Numbered from the stretch's first letter, positions 48,065 to 60,949 are shown. The stretch: 64,000 nucleotides of DNA from Cristatella mucedo (GCA_009760855.2 WPIO01000175.1:195001-259000), one strand, 5' to 3'. Translations and numbers: made by a program. The notes: generated by a model from the sequence alone, not told the origin.

Positions 48065-51000
48065 GAGGCTCCCGGTCTCGCCGAGTTATGCACTTGGATG
48101 AGTGCAGGCTTGCTCCGGCTATGGGGCCACGTACGCAAGGTAACAAGTGCCCGCGGCCCGAGCGGAGCTGCTTAGCACGCTCGTTGTAGAAGCTTATGTA
48201 TTCCTAATACCCCCATATAGCGCGTTTTTTGCACCCCCCCCGCGAGTTGGCGTCTTTGTGCGTAAGCTCTCGATCTGGAACGGAGTCGGTACAACGGCTG
48301 GACTTCGGAAGCCGACTGACCAACTAGCACGTTAGTTCGCGCTTGCTTCGTCGTCTTACGCCCCTAGAGTGTACTTTTTATAGGACCTTCCCCTGTAGAC
48401 AGTGAATGCGATATTATAAAGAGGTCTGACCTGACGACCGCTCGTCTTACCCTAGCTCAGCGGCATGGTGAGCGGCTCCGTGGCCAGAGAAAGGCGGGGC
48501 TTGGCGGGAAATAGCCTCTGACCCCTGGAATTCGGCTACAGAACCAAGCCAGCGCCTCCTCTTCCAGTCCCATCGCTGTTATCAATCGTTCAAGAAGGAC
48601 ATCGCGAACAACAGTGTCGGAGGCAGCTGATAGATCTAGCAGGTGGTGACATTCCGGTCATCGTTGCTGCATAGAGCGGCATTTGTTACACGGATAGCAG
48701 TTTCTTTGGAGTGCGGCGGCTTGAAGCCCGAATGAATTTTTTTTCTGACAATTGTGGGCCGCAAGGTGTTTAACGGCATGTTATTGTGAATCCAAAACAT
48801 TAGTAGGATGTATTAGCTCTGGCTGCTGCCCTTTGAACAAGGTCAGCCTTGGAGGTCAATAGTTTGGCCAGGAATTTTTAGGAGGAAGTTGTCGGCGAGT
48901 TCGGGCGTGTTTATACTTAGGCGCGTAACGCGGCGACTCGCACCTTTGAGGTTCGTGCGCCGGTATTCCGGTTCAACGCATTCGTTTGTTATTGAGGGCT
49001 GATGGAGCCTATAGGCCTACATCTCCACGTTTATGAGCGCTCACGTCATTATCCCCCGTCTCCCAGTAGCCTCGTTTTGTCTAGCGCTCTTCGTGCCTAT
49101 AGTTCGTGCCAGTGTCCTCCTTCTGCTGTGTTTAGTCCTTGTATAGAGTATTGCATAGCAAGGCCCACCATCCCTGCGGCGCTCGCGCCCTGTGGCCGCC
49201 ACGTGTTTTGGAGCCCCCAGTTACCGCCTCGAGGGGAGGCCTAGAGTTGGAGAGGAGGGCCTCGAGGGTAGGCCTTGAGATGAATGACACCCACTCCACA
49301 GGCTGGGCTACGAATCTAAGAGACAAAAAGGAAGGCATGCGACTTTGCGATATTGAACTAGGATCTCAGAGAGTTCAATTCAGGCTGTTTTTAAGTATTG
49401 TCAAACCGTGGCCAGTTCAGAATGTCTAATGAACAATCCCTTTGGCGAGTGAAGAGTTTTCCCATACTGATGAACTGTCTAGACCTAGACCTTGGCTTAG
49501 ACCAAGGTCTAGGCAGTTCATCCCTAGCGTAGCGAAATCCATAAGAAATCCGCTGTGCGGAGCCAAACTTTTTAAAGCAATATTTTGAATGCAATTGTGT
49601 TTAAAGTGTAAACATGAATTTTCACGATGTCGGGAGTGTGCATTCTCGGTCCACTCCGACCAATGGATCTCTCTGGAAGTATTGCACTCAGGAAGTACTA
49701 TAACTGCAGCCAGAACTAGGCTGCCAAACCGGAACTGAGCTCGTGAGATCTCATGCAAAGCCCGCGGCTGTCCAGGAGTGCACATCCCGCGGCACTGGCC
49801 CTGCTGCTGCTGCTGATGCGCTACGATCTACTTTCGCAGCTTAGTTCAGCTCAATACAATGCTCTATAAACGATACAATATTTTGCAGGCAACTGCAACT
49901 AAACATGAGTTGCGAAATATTTGAGGAGCAATTGCATAAATACTACCTTGTGACGCGCAATGGGCTGGAACGATGTAGGAAGCAGCAGCAGAGGAGCTGG
50001 GCATTTGTAGTAACTTTGCATGATACCGCATGTTAAGCTTATGCGGGTAGTCGGTCGCAGCAAAGGACGGCTCCGACAGCTGTCGTTTATTTTCGAACGA
50101 AGGAACCGGGCCGGAGTGGCCGCTGCGACGGCGAAGGAAGTGGAAGAATATCGAAGGCCACGTCTGGATATCTGCTGTTCTCCTTTGGCGGCTTCCGTCG
50201 GAGGATCACTGGAGTATCGCGCTGTCGCGGGATAGCGCAGACGCCGCGCCTCATCGTATCCGTCGAGATTCTAACCACCGAGATAGCAGTCGTCGCAGCG
50301 CTGACCGGCGCGGCAGCCATCGGTCGCGGCCCGTCGCTGGCTGGCGAAGTCGCTGGTGACCTCGACATCTGCAGCGGTGACCGCGCGCAGACCTCCGATG
50401 TCGTCTGGCGGGCAGCCGCTTCGCGGAGCGGCGCCTTCCGGTCCGCGCGGACTGCCCTTTCCGGTCTGCGGATCGCTCTTGCAGCTCGTGGCTCACTCTC
50501 TCCCGCCTCGAAAGCAGCAGACTCGCCGCAGGCCTCGCAGGCCTCGCAGGCCGCCACAGGCTGCTCTCATTCGCCGCCTCGGTCACCTGCTGCCGCTCTG
50601 GCAAAGCCGTGGCAGGCGACTGTGGTCCGGACGAGCCAGAACAGGCGAGCGACGAAATTTCGCGTCCTCAGAAGATTTTTTTTTGTATCGAAGCTAGTGC
50701 AGATGCGGGTGCCTGAGCGGGAAGCTCCGCGGCGGAGGAGGTGGCACGAATCGGGCTCAGAGGAAGTAGGAAGAATCCTGAAAAATGCTACGGTGCCCTG
50801 TAGCGCGAGCCGCCGAAAATGGCGCTCCTCCGGACGGATGCTCGGTCGGATGCTGAATCCGCTGTACAGGCAGCCGGCGGCGAACCCATCCCATAGCGAG
50901 AGATCTCGCCACGACCTTCAGCTCGGCACTGGCTGACCCTGGACGCCAGGTGCATTTTGGGAGCCGCAGACCACATCAGAATGGCTGGATATCGCGTGCC

Positions 51001-51725
51001 GCTAGACCCGATAGAACTCTGCCAAGGCCGCATCATCTTCGGCTGATCGGAGCAGGCTCCATGTGAGAAACCAATAGCATTGAGATTCATATGTATGGTG
51101 GCTTGCTCAGCCAATAGCAATCAGCTAGGAGTACTATATTTCGAACCTGTTTGCTACTTATACATGGTCCGTCATTGCTAGGGTCCACGTTCTTTTGTCG
51201 GCTGGACTATCAAAGGTCGTAATTTTTTCAACCGTTCACTGGTGAATGGCTTCATGGCAGCACTGCATCTCACAGGCTTATGATTGTAGCCTTTCGTCGG
51301 GACTCCTCAGAGAGATATATTTCTCGTGGCACAGCTTTTCAGCGATCGTAGCTTAGTCTGCTTCCCGGACGTTGGTGGAGCTCTCGTAATGGATGCTGCT
51401 GTATTCCACGCCATATTTTGACCCGATCTTACTCACGTCACCGTTGTTAAGTCTGTGCAGGCAGTCGTGCCAAGGAAAAGACAGCTCAGACGGACGTCGT
51501 TTATGTCCGAACAAACCAAATAGTAGCTAGAGCGGCCACCAAACTTCCGCGGTAGTTCGCTGTCTCACAGCGGACCCAAACCAATACTTGGGCAACGCTG
51601 CAAAATGTTTTGATATCAATAAATGGAAATTTTCGATAGCAACCAAAGAGAAATAGCTCTCTACGTAATTTTTTCATGTTGGAGAGGGAAAGGGTGACTG
51701 ATTAATGATATCATGCACAGAATCC
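48065..51725. other. No gene recognised; one hairpin
   Basis: Contains a C run at 48234-48241, a palindrome at 49466-49525, and a GC-rich part at 50090-50960 with long overlapping frames on both strands (for example minus-strand 50087-50557) that look like composition effects. I see no recognisable protein. Confidence 0.45.
49466..49525. repeat. Perfect hairpin, short loop
   Basis: Arms GATGAACTG...CCTAGACCTTGG and CCAAGGTCTAGGCAGTTCATC pair, apart from a 6-base insertion (a CTAGAC duplication) in the left arm. The loop is about 5 bases. Confidence 0.85.
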
Positions 51726-52195
51726 GTAATAATAATAATAATAATGCACTTGATACAGTTGCCCTCAGAGCTCAATCTCTTTCTAGGCCCTTTACATTTG
51801 CTGCAAAGAAAAGCGCGATTGAAAGGTGAATAGTATCATGCTTGATAAACAACATGAATATCATGGTTAGGGTTGACATGCACAGGGTCAGCATGCAAGA
51901 GTGGTTAGTGGCAGCATTCACAGTGTCAGCACCCATAACCACATCAAGGACGAATCTCGGGGACCCACTAAATGCTCTCCTAAATAGGTGCGTTTAAGTT
52001 CTTTTTAAAGTGGTCAAGTCAGGGAATGTTGTGATGCAAGTCGGGAGTGAGTTCCATGCTTTGGAAGCATGCGAACTAAATGCACGGTCTTCAAAGGATT
52101 TGAGGTTTGTACCAGGTATTGGTAAGCAGTTAGATTCCAAAGAGCCGGTTGAACGATGTTTGGCCTGGTGGGGGAGAAAATCTGATAGATCCATA
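51726..52195 (-). mobile_element. CR1/L2-like LINE, reverse
   Basis: Starts with AATAATAATAATAATGCACTTGATAC (tail complement), then 3' UTR. On the minus strand the frame encodes SDFLPHQAKHR, TNLKSFEDRAFSSHASKAWNSL and TTFPDLTT. Confidence 0.88.
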
Positions 52196-54614
52196 CGCAT
52201 CAATGATTTGGATATCATAGTTTGTTAAACTTGGTGAGTCCAGTAGGTAAGTCTCATGCGGAGCCACATAAACTTGTAGCCAGGACTGGGGTGTACGCTG
52301 TTTCCCGCTCAACCTGTCCGTCCTAGCTATGCTGCGCTAAGCCACATGTTGCCGCAGGGCTGATGATAGATAAACTACCGTTTGATTCAACTAATTAAAG
52401 CGAAATCGCGCGCGCCAGCCGTAACAGGGAGCTGGAATTACTACAGGAAACTCTAGATAAATCAGGGCTATAGAAGGACGCCTGATCGTACAGATAAAAG
52501 CTTTCCCAAACGGTCGAACTTGAGAGTATTGGGCTGAAGCAATACTTGACGGCGACCGGAGGCATCATCTTGGAAACCTGCCAGCAATCGTCAAAGGTAC
52601 GAGCGAGTGTCTGCTTAAGAGTGACTCGTGCCGATGTCGCCCTTCTAAGAACCCTCCCCCCCGAGAGAGCCCGCCCAAGGATCCCACGAATGACAGACTA
52701 CGTTGGGCTTGGACTACGCGGGCCCGTTGACAAGTCACAGGGCAACCGGTTTCTCCAGTCCCCCTGTGGCTGGCTGGCCGTGGTGTACATGAACGTCAGC
52801 ACGTAGCAACCGGATAAATGGATGCACCCACCTCTGCCTGCTGTTCAGCCTGGTCGGACCTCTTCTCTCTGTCTCTACTACGGTGGCGGATTGACTAGTC
52901 CTAACCCGACCGTGTGTTGATCGTCGACGAAAAGGCGAGCGCCAACAAGCGCTCCGTCTGTCTAGATGCGAGCACCGATCAGAGTCCACTGTCGAATCTT
53001 ACGAGTATTCCTAACCGTCTACCGAAGGCCAGTTTCGTCACGGTCCTTACTACCCGAGTCAAAGGGACAGCCTTTGCTCATCCGGGCGACCCCAAGGTGG
53101 CCGTATGGCACGTCATTCGCGAGGGTCTAATTAATGAACCCTACTTGGGTACACGCTTATTGCAAGCCTCAGCTGACTCGCTGACCTTTGCAGACTGAAG
53201 GAAAGCGAGACTGCGTATGATTAACGAAGTCAGCCTCCATACGTTCCGTAACGAATATAAGTGCTTAATTATTTTTGCTCTCTGTCTCTCTTTAAGGTAG
53301 CGGCACAACTAAAATTAAGAAGGTTAACTCTCTTTTTAGATTAGTATTTTTTGTTTTGATGGGAACAGGTTCCGATCGCAAAGGAGATTAGCCTGCCAAA
53401 TATTTACGTAACTATTACAGACAGCCACATTAGAATCAAACAAGGGTGCAAACTAATAAGCGTCAAGCTTTAGAAGGTCAACGCAAGCGAAACTCTTATC
53501 AAGCACAACAAGAGAAAGAAGAGAAAGCTAACGTGCTCTACACGCTCGACGAATATGTCGTTTGCACCATAGCTAAATGCCCTAACACAAGGATTAAAAG
53601 TATAAACAATAAGTAGAGTCAGAGGGTTTCAGATGAAATACATGCCAATCCGTGCCCATTTTACATACAATCTGAGGAAATAAGGAAACGTATGCTTAAA
53701 AATAAATCAGTAAGCAGCACAAATTTTTATCAATTCTTTCGCGATCAAATTCAGTTACTAATAGCAAAATTCGGGACAAATAAGCAATTTCTAAGAAAAT
53801 TGAGGACCAGTATAATTCATAATAGTTCATAATGCATTTCGTTGCTGTTTAATTCCTTTGCTTAAAAACCGTGGGCGACAGAAGCTTTTGCTTTGCAGGT
53901 CCTTGACTGCGGAACTCGCTTCCACAATTCTTACGCAACGACCACTCCTCTCCTGCTGGCGACTATTGCTTATCCATCCCATCCGCCCTGAGCTGCTACT
54001 TCCACGTTACTGACTACCTAAACTGATCTCCTGACTCAGCTATGCTTTTCAGTTTCTTTTTGTTGCCCGAGAAGAAGTCAGTTGGCTGCCGATTGCATAC
54101 CGAAAGCCGTTTAAGCTGTCAGTGGCCTTTACAAAACTGTCTTGCATGACACCCAGATTGTCTTTGTGGAGTTACATATGGAGATACATTCAAGTAAATA
54201 CTAACATAAGAATAAATAAAATCAACCACCAAGTAATCATTGAAGGAAAATGCACATAGACACCACGTACAAATTAAAAAAGAATTGTATTTGTAAATCT
54301 GAAAGTGCCTCTGTTTCCTCATGTTGAATATCTTTTGTCGGCCGCTCGAAATTAGCCCTGCCACAAGGCACTCAGCAATCTGAACGCAATCTGGGACGGT
54401 TAGACGGTTAGCTGTCAGCTCTGTGATATCCAAAAATCTTCCATTATAATCAGATGGTCATGGCTGACATTTGGCGAATGACTTGGACGACGAGCGATGG
54501 TTTGGAATAGCGAAGGTTGAGCTGAGTGTAATGAACGTAGAAAAGAATCCTATTATTTTGTTTGGTGAAGATATCGACAGAAGTGCGCCACTCACTCCCA
54601 AACGGTAGTTTGGT
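52196..54614. other. No gene recognised
   Basis: Open frames around 52546-53198 lack recognisable motifs. 53280-54600 is AT-rich with none. Confidence 0.45.
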
Positions 54615-54800
54615 AGTGAGCCGTGCTGGCACACTAGGTAAGGTGGTTAATATTGGTGGATAAGGTTGCATTTCACGACCCAGGACCCGAGGTCACGTGG
54701 GTTCGAATCCTGCGGTGATGGGCGATCCTTTATCGCCGCTGCAAGCAGCGTCGGTGACGGCCATAAAGGTTCTTCTTTCGCTATTCAAAAGAGGCTGTTA
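54615..54800 (+). mobile_element. SINE family A copy
   Basis: A box GGCACACTAGGTAAGG, a 20-bp insertion in the anticodon region, B box GGGTTCGAATCC, body GGGCGATCCTTTATCGCC, end AAAAGAGGCTGTTAAAG. Confidence 0.88.
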
Positions 54801-55537
54801 AAGTCAAAGTTTAAAAGTTCAAAAGTTCAAAAGAGGAAGTGATTCAATGAGCCGGTATTTTTTGGGTGGCTACCTTGGTAGTCGCGCCCCAAAGAGCGTC
54901 TCCGGCCCAATTCTGCCTATCGGGATATACAGTCGCAAACTCGTTGGCGTGCTCTAGGTAGAGCTAAAAAGCACCGTTAGGTTGTTTTTTTACCAAAATT
55001 TATTCGCAGGCGCACTACGTCGATCCTCGAAAAAGTCCCTAGCTGCGTGCGAACACGCACACGCACATGCACCCAAGATACAGGCTACGCTCGCCATGTG
55101 AACATATTTGGAGACGTCCGCTGAATTTCCGTTCTGCTGTCGCCGTTGGTTCGTCTGTGGCAGTCGATAGCTGGCTTAAGTGCCCGCAGCCTCCCTCGTG
55201 TTAGCACAAGCGAGTCAGGCGACTGCTGTGGAGGTAGAGGGGTGGGGTAGAGTGGAGAGGTCGTGTGGTGGAGAGGTGGAGAGGTGCGGTAGAGTCGCTG
55301 CTTACAGCACGCGCCGCCTTGTTCTTTTATTAGGAAGCTGTAGCAAAAGAATGGCCTGCAATTTTGGGCCTGACACCGCGGACCACTACGGTAAAACAAT
55401 TACTGCCTTTACTCGACAGCTGATGAGCAACAATGTCCCGCTCGAGTGCCTACAGAAGAGCTTAAGACAATCCTACCGAACCGATTTTGGGCCGAGTTTG
55501 ACTGGTTAGCCAAAATCGACCAGTCAAATACAAATAA
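54801..55537. other. No gene recognised
   Basis: Includes a purine-rich GGTGGAGAGG-type short repeat at 55230-55290. An open frame to 55509 has no recognised homologue. Confidence 0.45.
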
Positions 55538-55682
55538 ATAAATACAATTCATTTATATAGCACCGCAAGAGAATTTAATCTCTATTCAGGCGCTTCACAT
55601 ATGGCTCGGGGCTCGAGCCCACGACCTCAGTCAGACCTTGGTCGGTGCGAGCACCTTAACCGCTAGACCAAACCAGCTCGGC
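55538..55682 (-). mobile_element. SINE family B copy, reverse, LINE-type tail
   Basis: On the minus strand: A box GGTCTAGCGGTTAAGG, B box GGGCTCGAGCCC, then GAAGCGCCTGAATAGAGATT and GCTATATAAATG, homologous to the LINE tail, ending in ATTT repeats. Confidence 0.88.
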
Positions 55683-56104
55683 GCACTCAGTCGCCACACT
55701 CCAACCAATCGCCACTCCAATCAGTCGCCACACTTCAACCGAAGCGGACAGGCTTTTCAGAAATGCTGCGGATGGCTCTTGAGCCTGTCCTACGCGCATC
55801 AAGTCTTGTCTCGCGCATCAAGTCTTTTCACTGGTCCTACAATAACTGCTGTACCCTCTTGCTCAATGGTCAAGGTCAGGGGAGCTTTTCTGCATAGCAA
55901 TTACTTTTATGCCACTAAATAAAGTCCACCTGGTGATGCGCTATATAATTCTAGGAGAAGCAGATGTGGGCGTTATCCTGAGCAGCATTGTTCTGATGGT
56001 TGCTGTAAAACTGCAGCAGAGCAGTGCATGGGAAATGGTTATCGATAGTTACCTGGATGATGGGTGCGCGATAGAAAGACCTGATGAAGTGATGTAGTCG
56101 ACGT
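55683..56104. other. No gene recognised
   Basis: Short direct repeats of CAATCGCCACTCC (55700-55740) and GCGCATCAAGTCTT (55795-55830); nothing else. Confidence 0.45.
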
Positions 56105-56635
56105 GATTCCTTTCCAGATTGTATAAAGCACATGGTAAAAACGTCAGCCTACCTGTCAGATCTACTGCCCTCCAGGCTAAACTTAGTACCACCCGCTTTT
56201 TGGAATCTAACTGTTTGCACAAACCCCGTACAAATCTCAAATCATCTGGAGACCACGCCTTTAGCTGGTATGCTCCCAAAGCCCGGAACTGACTCTCAAC
56301 TTGCGTCACGACATCTCCCGACTTGTTGGCATTTAAAAGGAAACTAAAATTGCACCTATTTATCACAACTTTTAGTAAGTCCCTGTGATTCGTCTTTTAT
56401 GTGCTCATGCGTGCTGACACTGTGCATTCTGCCACTAACCATACTTGCATGCTGACCCTGTGCGCGGTACCCATAACCATGGTATTTCTGTAGTTCATTG
56501 AGCATGCCACCACTAACCATTCGATCGAGCTTAATTTGCCGCAAATGTAAAGTACCTAGAAAGAGACTGAGTTCTCCGAGGGCGCTTTATTAAGCGTGTT
56601 AATAATAATACTACTAATAATATTATAATTATGCA
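56105..56635 (+). mobile_element. CR1/L2-like LINE, 5'-truncated and decayed
   Basis: VKTSAYLSDLLPSRLNL frame, then out-of-frame remains of the SFGDRAF region, 3' UTR and tail GCAAATGTAAAGTACC to ATAATAATA-type repeats. Confidence 0.85.
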
Positions 56636-56692
56636 GCTGCTGTGCCAATAGTCACTCTCAAGTATTTTGGATAAGAATGGGGGTTCGAATGC

Positions 56693-57232
56693 ATTCGAGT
56701 GGACGAAAGGTTTCTTCGGCTCTCATTAGCCAACTATAGCGAATGTGACTATAGCGAAAGCTTATTTGGGTTTTCCACTAAAATACTCACATCCTCAAGT
56801 CTGTGGCATGCAATTCAACGGTTTGGGCAAAATATTAATAACTCCAAAGGGAAAGAACTTATTCAAATAATGCTTAATATAAAAATTTTCCAACAATTTT
56901 TTGCACTAAATAAACAATAAAACACTAAATGAACACTAAACAAACAAATAGCAGCAGTCTCTACGGTTTGCCAGATGGAAGCACCCAAGTGTTGTGGCCC
57001 TGAGCAGCATAGCCCTTCTTGTGAATACCGAAACTAGAGCATTCAAACCACGGCAACAACACATAACACGTAAGCGACTAATACTGATAGTGAGAGCATT
57101 TGCAGTCTGTGACGAAGCTTTATTTAGATATAATTTAGCATAATAAGTAATAATAAAATAGCATAATAAGTTTAGCTGTCGACATTCGCATTCGAGTGGA
57201 CGAAAGGTTTCTCGGCTCTCATGAGCTATAGT
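56693..57232. repeat. Spaced direct repeat, about 45 bp
   Basis: CATTCGAGTGGACGAAAGG with CGGCTCTCAT occurs at 56693-56735 and 57187-57228, about 490 bp apart, with small differences. Confidence 0.8.
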
Positions 57233-58139
57233 CGCTTCTAAATTCGTGATCTGACATCTTGTCTCCGAGCGAGGACTGCCGGGACATCGCTGACAACCAC
57301 GGGTTTACAGTCGAATCTCTCTGTATGCATCCTTTTTGTACGCATAATCTCTCGAAGGACACAGAAACTAATCAAACCGACTATTTCGGTGCCTGCCGGG
57401 CTTCATGCATAACCTCATCTGAATTGCGTGAGCGTTAATTTTTTGTGGACTTACGCTGTGGCGTACATTTTACTTTTGTCATCGATGACGTAGCAAAACG
57501 AAATCTTACCAGCTCAAATATATGTAGTATACATGACGCGTATGCTGTATCTAATGCAATATGAGCCGGAAGTTTTTTCCTTCAATATTCGATAGTTTCT
57601 GAGAACATAGTGCAAGGAAGGCTACGGGTGTCACGTGACTAAGAGCTGCAGTAAGCAACATATCTATTGGTCACCAGTTAGCATCTGCGGGTTTCCACGT
57701 ATGCCACTAGCTGTCCACCGGATATTTTTTCTTCTATACACTTCGCTTTAAGCAGGCGATTAAACAAGTTCGTCAGGGACTGAATCATTAGATCTTTTAA
57801 TTGCTACTACTGTATGTCTTCTGGGACAGAACAAGCCGTTTGCGGACGAAGCGGTAACCTCTTCTAAATCTACGACCCAATCAATATTTCGGTACAATGA
57901 TGGATTTGTACGCACTATTCAATCATACATGTAAAAAAACGCAAGAAAAAGTGAGTGCACTTTATGTAACTGTGCATTGCCAGTTTTCATTCGAGAGTAA
58001 TTTCAGGCCCGCTGCAAACATCCGGCTGCAGCTTCCTCTGCCGACTCACTCTAATCGAAGGATGCTGAGCGGCTAAAATACCTCTCATATCTATGACTGC
58101 TTAAGGATTCTAAGCCCAAAACTAGCCGCACTCGCATGT

Positions 58140-58221
58140 CACCTGTGTAGCAGCAGTACAGAGCCTGGTCAGTACATTGCCACCTGTGCAGCAGCAGTAT
58201 TGTGCCTAGTCAGTACATTGC
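58140..58221. repeat. 41-bp tandem duplication
   Basis: 58140-58180 and 58181-58221 begin CACCTGTG and end CAGTACATTGC, with five differences in 41. Confidence 0.9.
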
Positions 58222-58825
58222 CAATCTAGCCTGGTTGGTACCGCCTGGAGTCACAGAATATGGCCGAATCGTCTCACGTAACTGTCTGAAAAAGATTATT
58301 TGATAGAGCAGCTCGTGGTGTTTTACGCTGCCGCTTCCTGGAACCCACCATTGTTGGTGAAGAGGGGTCTAAATTCATAAATTAAGTCCTGCTGGGTTCT
58401 CCGGAGCAACGTTTTCAGTTTTCAAATAAGAAATCACAGTTCGACGACCCTCGATGTCGTTAGAATAATAGTTGTACAGCTGTTCAAAAATGCAGATTGG
58501 GCCGGGCCATTGGAAGCCATTGTCGGAGAACTGACATGGGCAATGTCATGAAATTTTGTTCGTGAACTCGGAGCATTGTTTGCCATAACATGAAATTAAT
58601 CCGCAGTTGCGCAACGCTTACTGTGGAAATAGCAGCTGCGTGGCTCTGTCGAACTGCCATGCAGCTGCCAGCGAGAAAATCTTTAACAATAGAGCGATTA
58701 TTGCTGCGTCTGCCACTACGTGGCTCCGGCGGAGTTGGTCCGTTTGCCGTTTGTCTAAACTTTAATGAGCGCGTTCCCTGGGCGTGCCGCCTGCCTGACG
58801 TCACACGAAAATTATAATAATAGTA

Positions 58826-58892
58826 ACAGTACGTTTTGCCATGTAAAAAAATCCAGTCTCTTTCTAGGAACTTTACATTTGCAGCGAAGGAA
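58826..58892 (-). mobile_element. LINE tail, reverse
   Basis: CAGTCTCTTTCTAGGAACTTTACATTTGCAGC is the complement of the family tail. Confidence 0.8.
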
Positions 58893-59039
58893 GACGATCT
58901 TGCTGTAGATCGACGGTGGCGCCATCTGGCAGGCCAGAAGGCGCGATGCCCGATTCGCACGCAGCGCGACAACTCTCTCCTCCCCTCGGTATCGTCGCTG
59001 GCCAGTCGGAGCTCTGGGCGGTCTACGCCATCGGAAAAC

Positions 59040-59378
59040 CTTAGCCTTGAACTCACTTCCGACTCGTGTCGCGACATCCCCAGATTTGACCGCATTTAAA
59101 ATGAAACTGAAAACGCATCTGTTTATCATCGCATTTAGTGGGTCAGAGTAATTCGCCTCTCCCGTGCTTATGCGTCCTGACACTTTGCATGCTGCCGCTA
59201 ACCATGTTTGCATGCCGACCCTGTGCATGTCACCTCTAACCATGTTATGCTTGTTGTTCATTGAGGTTGCTACTGCTAACCGTTCGGTCGTGCTTCCTTC
59301 ACAGCTAATATGAAGTACCTAGAAAGAGATGCAGGTATCCGGGGCGCTATAAAGAATGCATTATTATTATTATTATTA
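59040..59378 (+). mobile_element. LINE 3' end
   Basis: Coding remains LTSDSCRDIPRFDRI, UTR and tail AATATGAAGTACCTAGAAAG to ATT repeats. Confidence 0.85.
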
Positions 59379-60702
59379 CTTACAGGAACGAAGCTCAGAG
59401 CTAGCATTTTTTGACGTGCATTCACAGATTTTCGTCGTCACGGTATTCTGCTGCAAGATGTAAATCTCAAAGCAAACGCTGAAGTATCTGTCCAAGATCA
59501 AGAAATCATTCAACTAGACTAGCTGGTCCTCAGGAAAGGTAGATGAACAGCTACTCTGACTAGCTAGCCCAATATCTGACATAATATTTTTCCGGATTCA
59601 AAACTGGGACGAGCTGTTATTAATTCCATACCAGCCGTTAAATGCATTATTTTTTATTTGTTGGTTTAACAGTAGCTGATTTAAAAGAAAGCAAGCTAAA
59701 ATCAATTAAACCACGCACTCATTAAAAACTGTTACTATAGTTGTGCGCTCTCTTGTGTACGCATTTGCCTGGGTTTCTTGCACTCCAAGCCTTTTTCGGC
59801 GTGCATGTGTGGCGCGCGCTTTTGCCGGCGCACTTCTGTCGGCGAACTTTTTTTCTAGAAAGATTTTTGTTGAGGTGTGGCGGCATTGTTTGCATTAGCT
59901 CGGCGAGGTGGTTTTTCCGCCCTCGCCCTCGAGGAAGAGTCCACGCACTTCAAGATTCAGGGCGTAATTTCGAATTTCCGTGCAGAAGCTTCTATTGCCC
60001 ACTGCCAGCGAGCGGTGCGATAGCCACCAATGCTCGTCTAGATGAGTGAGGCCACTGAATCAGCCTTCACCTTCACTTCAGTTTACAGCAAAGTTTGCTC
60101 ACGCTGTTTGCACTCCTAGAATTATACGGTCCACATTGGCATCTCGCGTGAGATTTGCTCTGAACTCGTGTTGTGTACGCACGTCTGCTCCCTCACAGGG
60201 CAGTGGCGCAAATCGCCGTGCAGCGTCACCCACTTTCGGAAGGACTATCGTCAGCTTATGTATCGCAAAGGCCTCAGCGACAGCGACGCTCCTTCGCGAA
60301 GCTGCTGGTCTGCCAATCGTGGCTTTGATGGGCTCGCCTCCCGCAAGACGATTCTAAAGAAATTTGCTTACCTGCTACAATTAGGAGCTGGATGGCTGAG
60401 CGATGAAAATTTAGGTCAGCATTAATACCATCATCCGTCTCCTCTCCACTAATAACCTTCAAGGAGTTCCATTTGAAATATAGCTCTTCGAGTAGGAGTA
60501 CACAGAAATACATTAGAAGAATTCAAGAAAGCGCAATAACTGTTTATTAAATGTAAGAGAAGTTACTCGAGGTAAGAAAGTCTCGTCTCCGCTTGTATAG
60601 AAAATGACAGCTTGGTCAAGTCAGATCAAGAGCTCAGTTCCGCTTTTGCTTTGGCTTGTTCGGACGAGCTGCGCCGAGCGGATCGGCGCATTTAGACAGA
60701 TA
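59379..60702. other. No gene recognised
   Basis: Open frames at 59741-60049 and 60168-60425 show no recognisable motif. Confidence 0.45.
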
Positions 60703-60885
60703 AAAAAATGCTAGCTGATTTAACAGCCTCTTTTTGTATAGCAACTTTGAAGCGCCTTTACGGCTATCACGACCGCTTGCAGTGGCTATAAAGGATCGCC
60801 CACCGCAGGAGTCGAATCCACGACCTCGGCCCCGAGGTCGTGAAAAGCAACCGCCTTACCTAGTGAGCCATTGCGGCTGGCTTTC
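60703..60885 (-). mobile_element. SINE family A copy, reverse
   Basis: Reads GCTAGCTGATTTAACAGCC (3' end complement), body complement GGCGATCC-type, B box complement GGAGTCGAATCC, A box complement CCTTACCTAGTGAGCC. Well preserved, including the head palindrome. Confidence 0.92.
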
Positions 60886-60949
60886 AACGCATTTCACTAC
60901 TACGGGTTTTAATTTTTGCATGACTTCGCGCACGACTTTTCTCAACGCT

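Larger units (their letters stand above)
56636..58825. other. No gene recognised; small repeats
   Basis: AT-rich sequence with a spaced direct repeat (56693/57187) and a 41-bp tandem duplication (58140-58221). Confidence 0.5.

Noticed and set aside
50087-50557. 156-residue minus-strand frame in a GC-rich patch
   Set aside because: Several overlapping frames on both strands are open here. Composition is Ala/Arg-rich with no motif or splice support.
55333-55504. Possible exon (CNFGPDTADHYGKTI...) after TTTATTAG
   Set aside because: Weak acceptor, no recognisable domain and no partner exons nearby.
60199-60425. Possible exon after CCTCACAG with frame GQWRKSPCSV...
   Set aside because: A good acceptor, but the product matches nothing I know and a SINE follows 280 bp later. 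No evidence for a gene.
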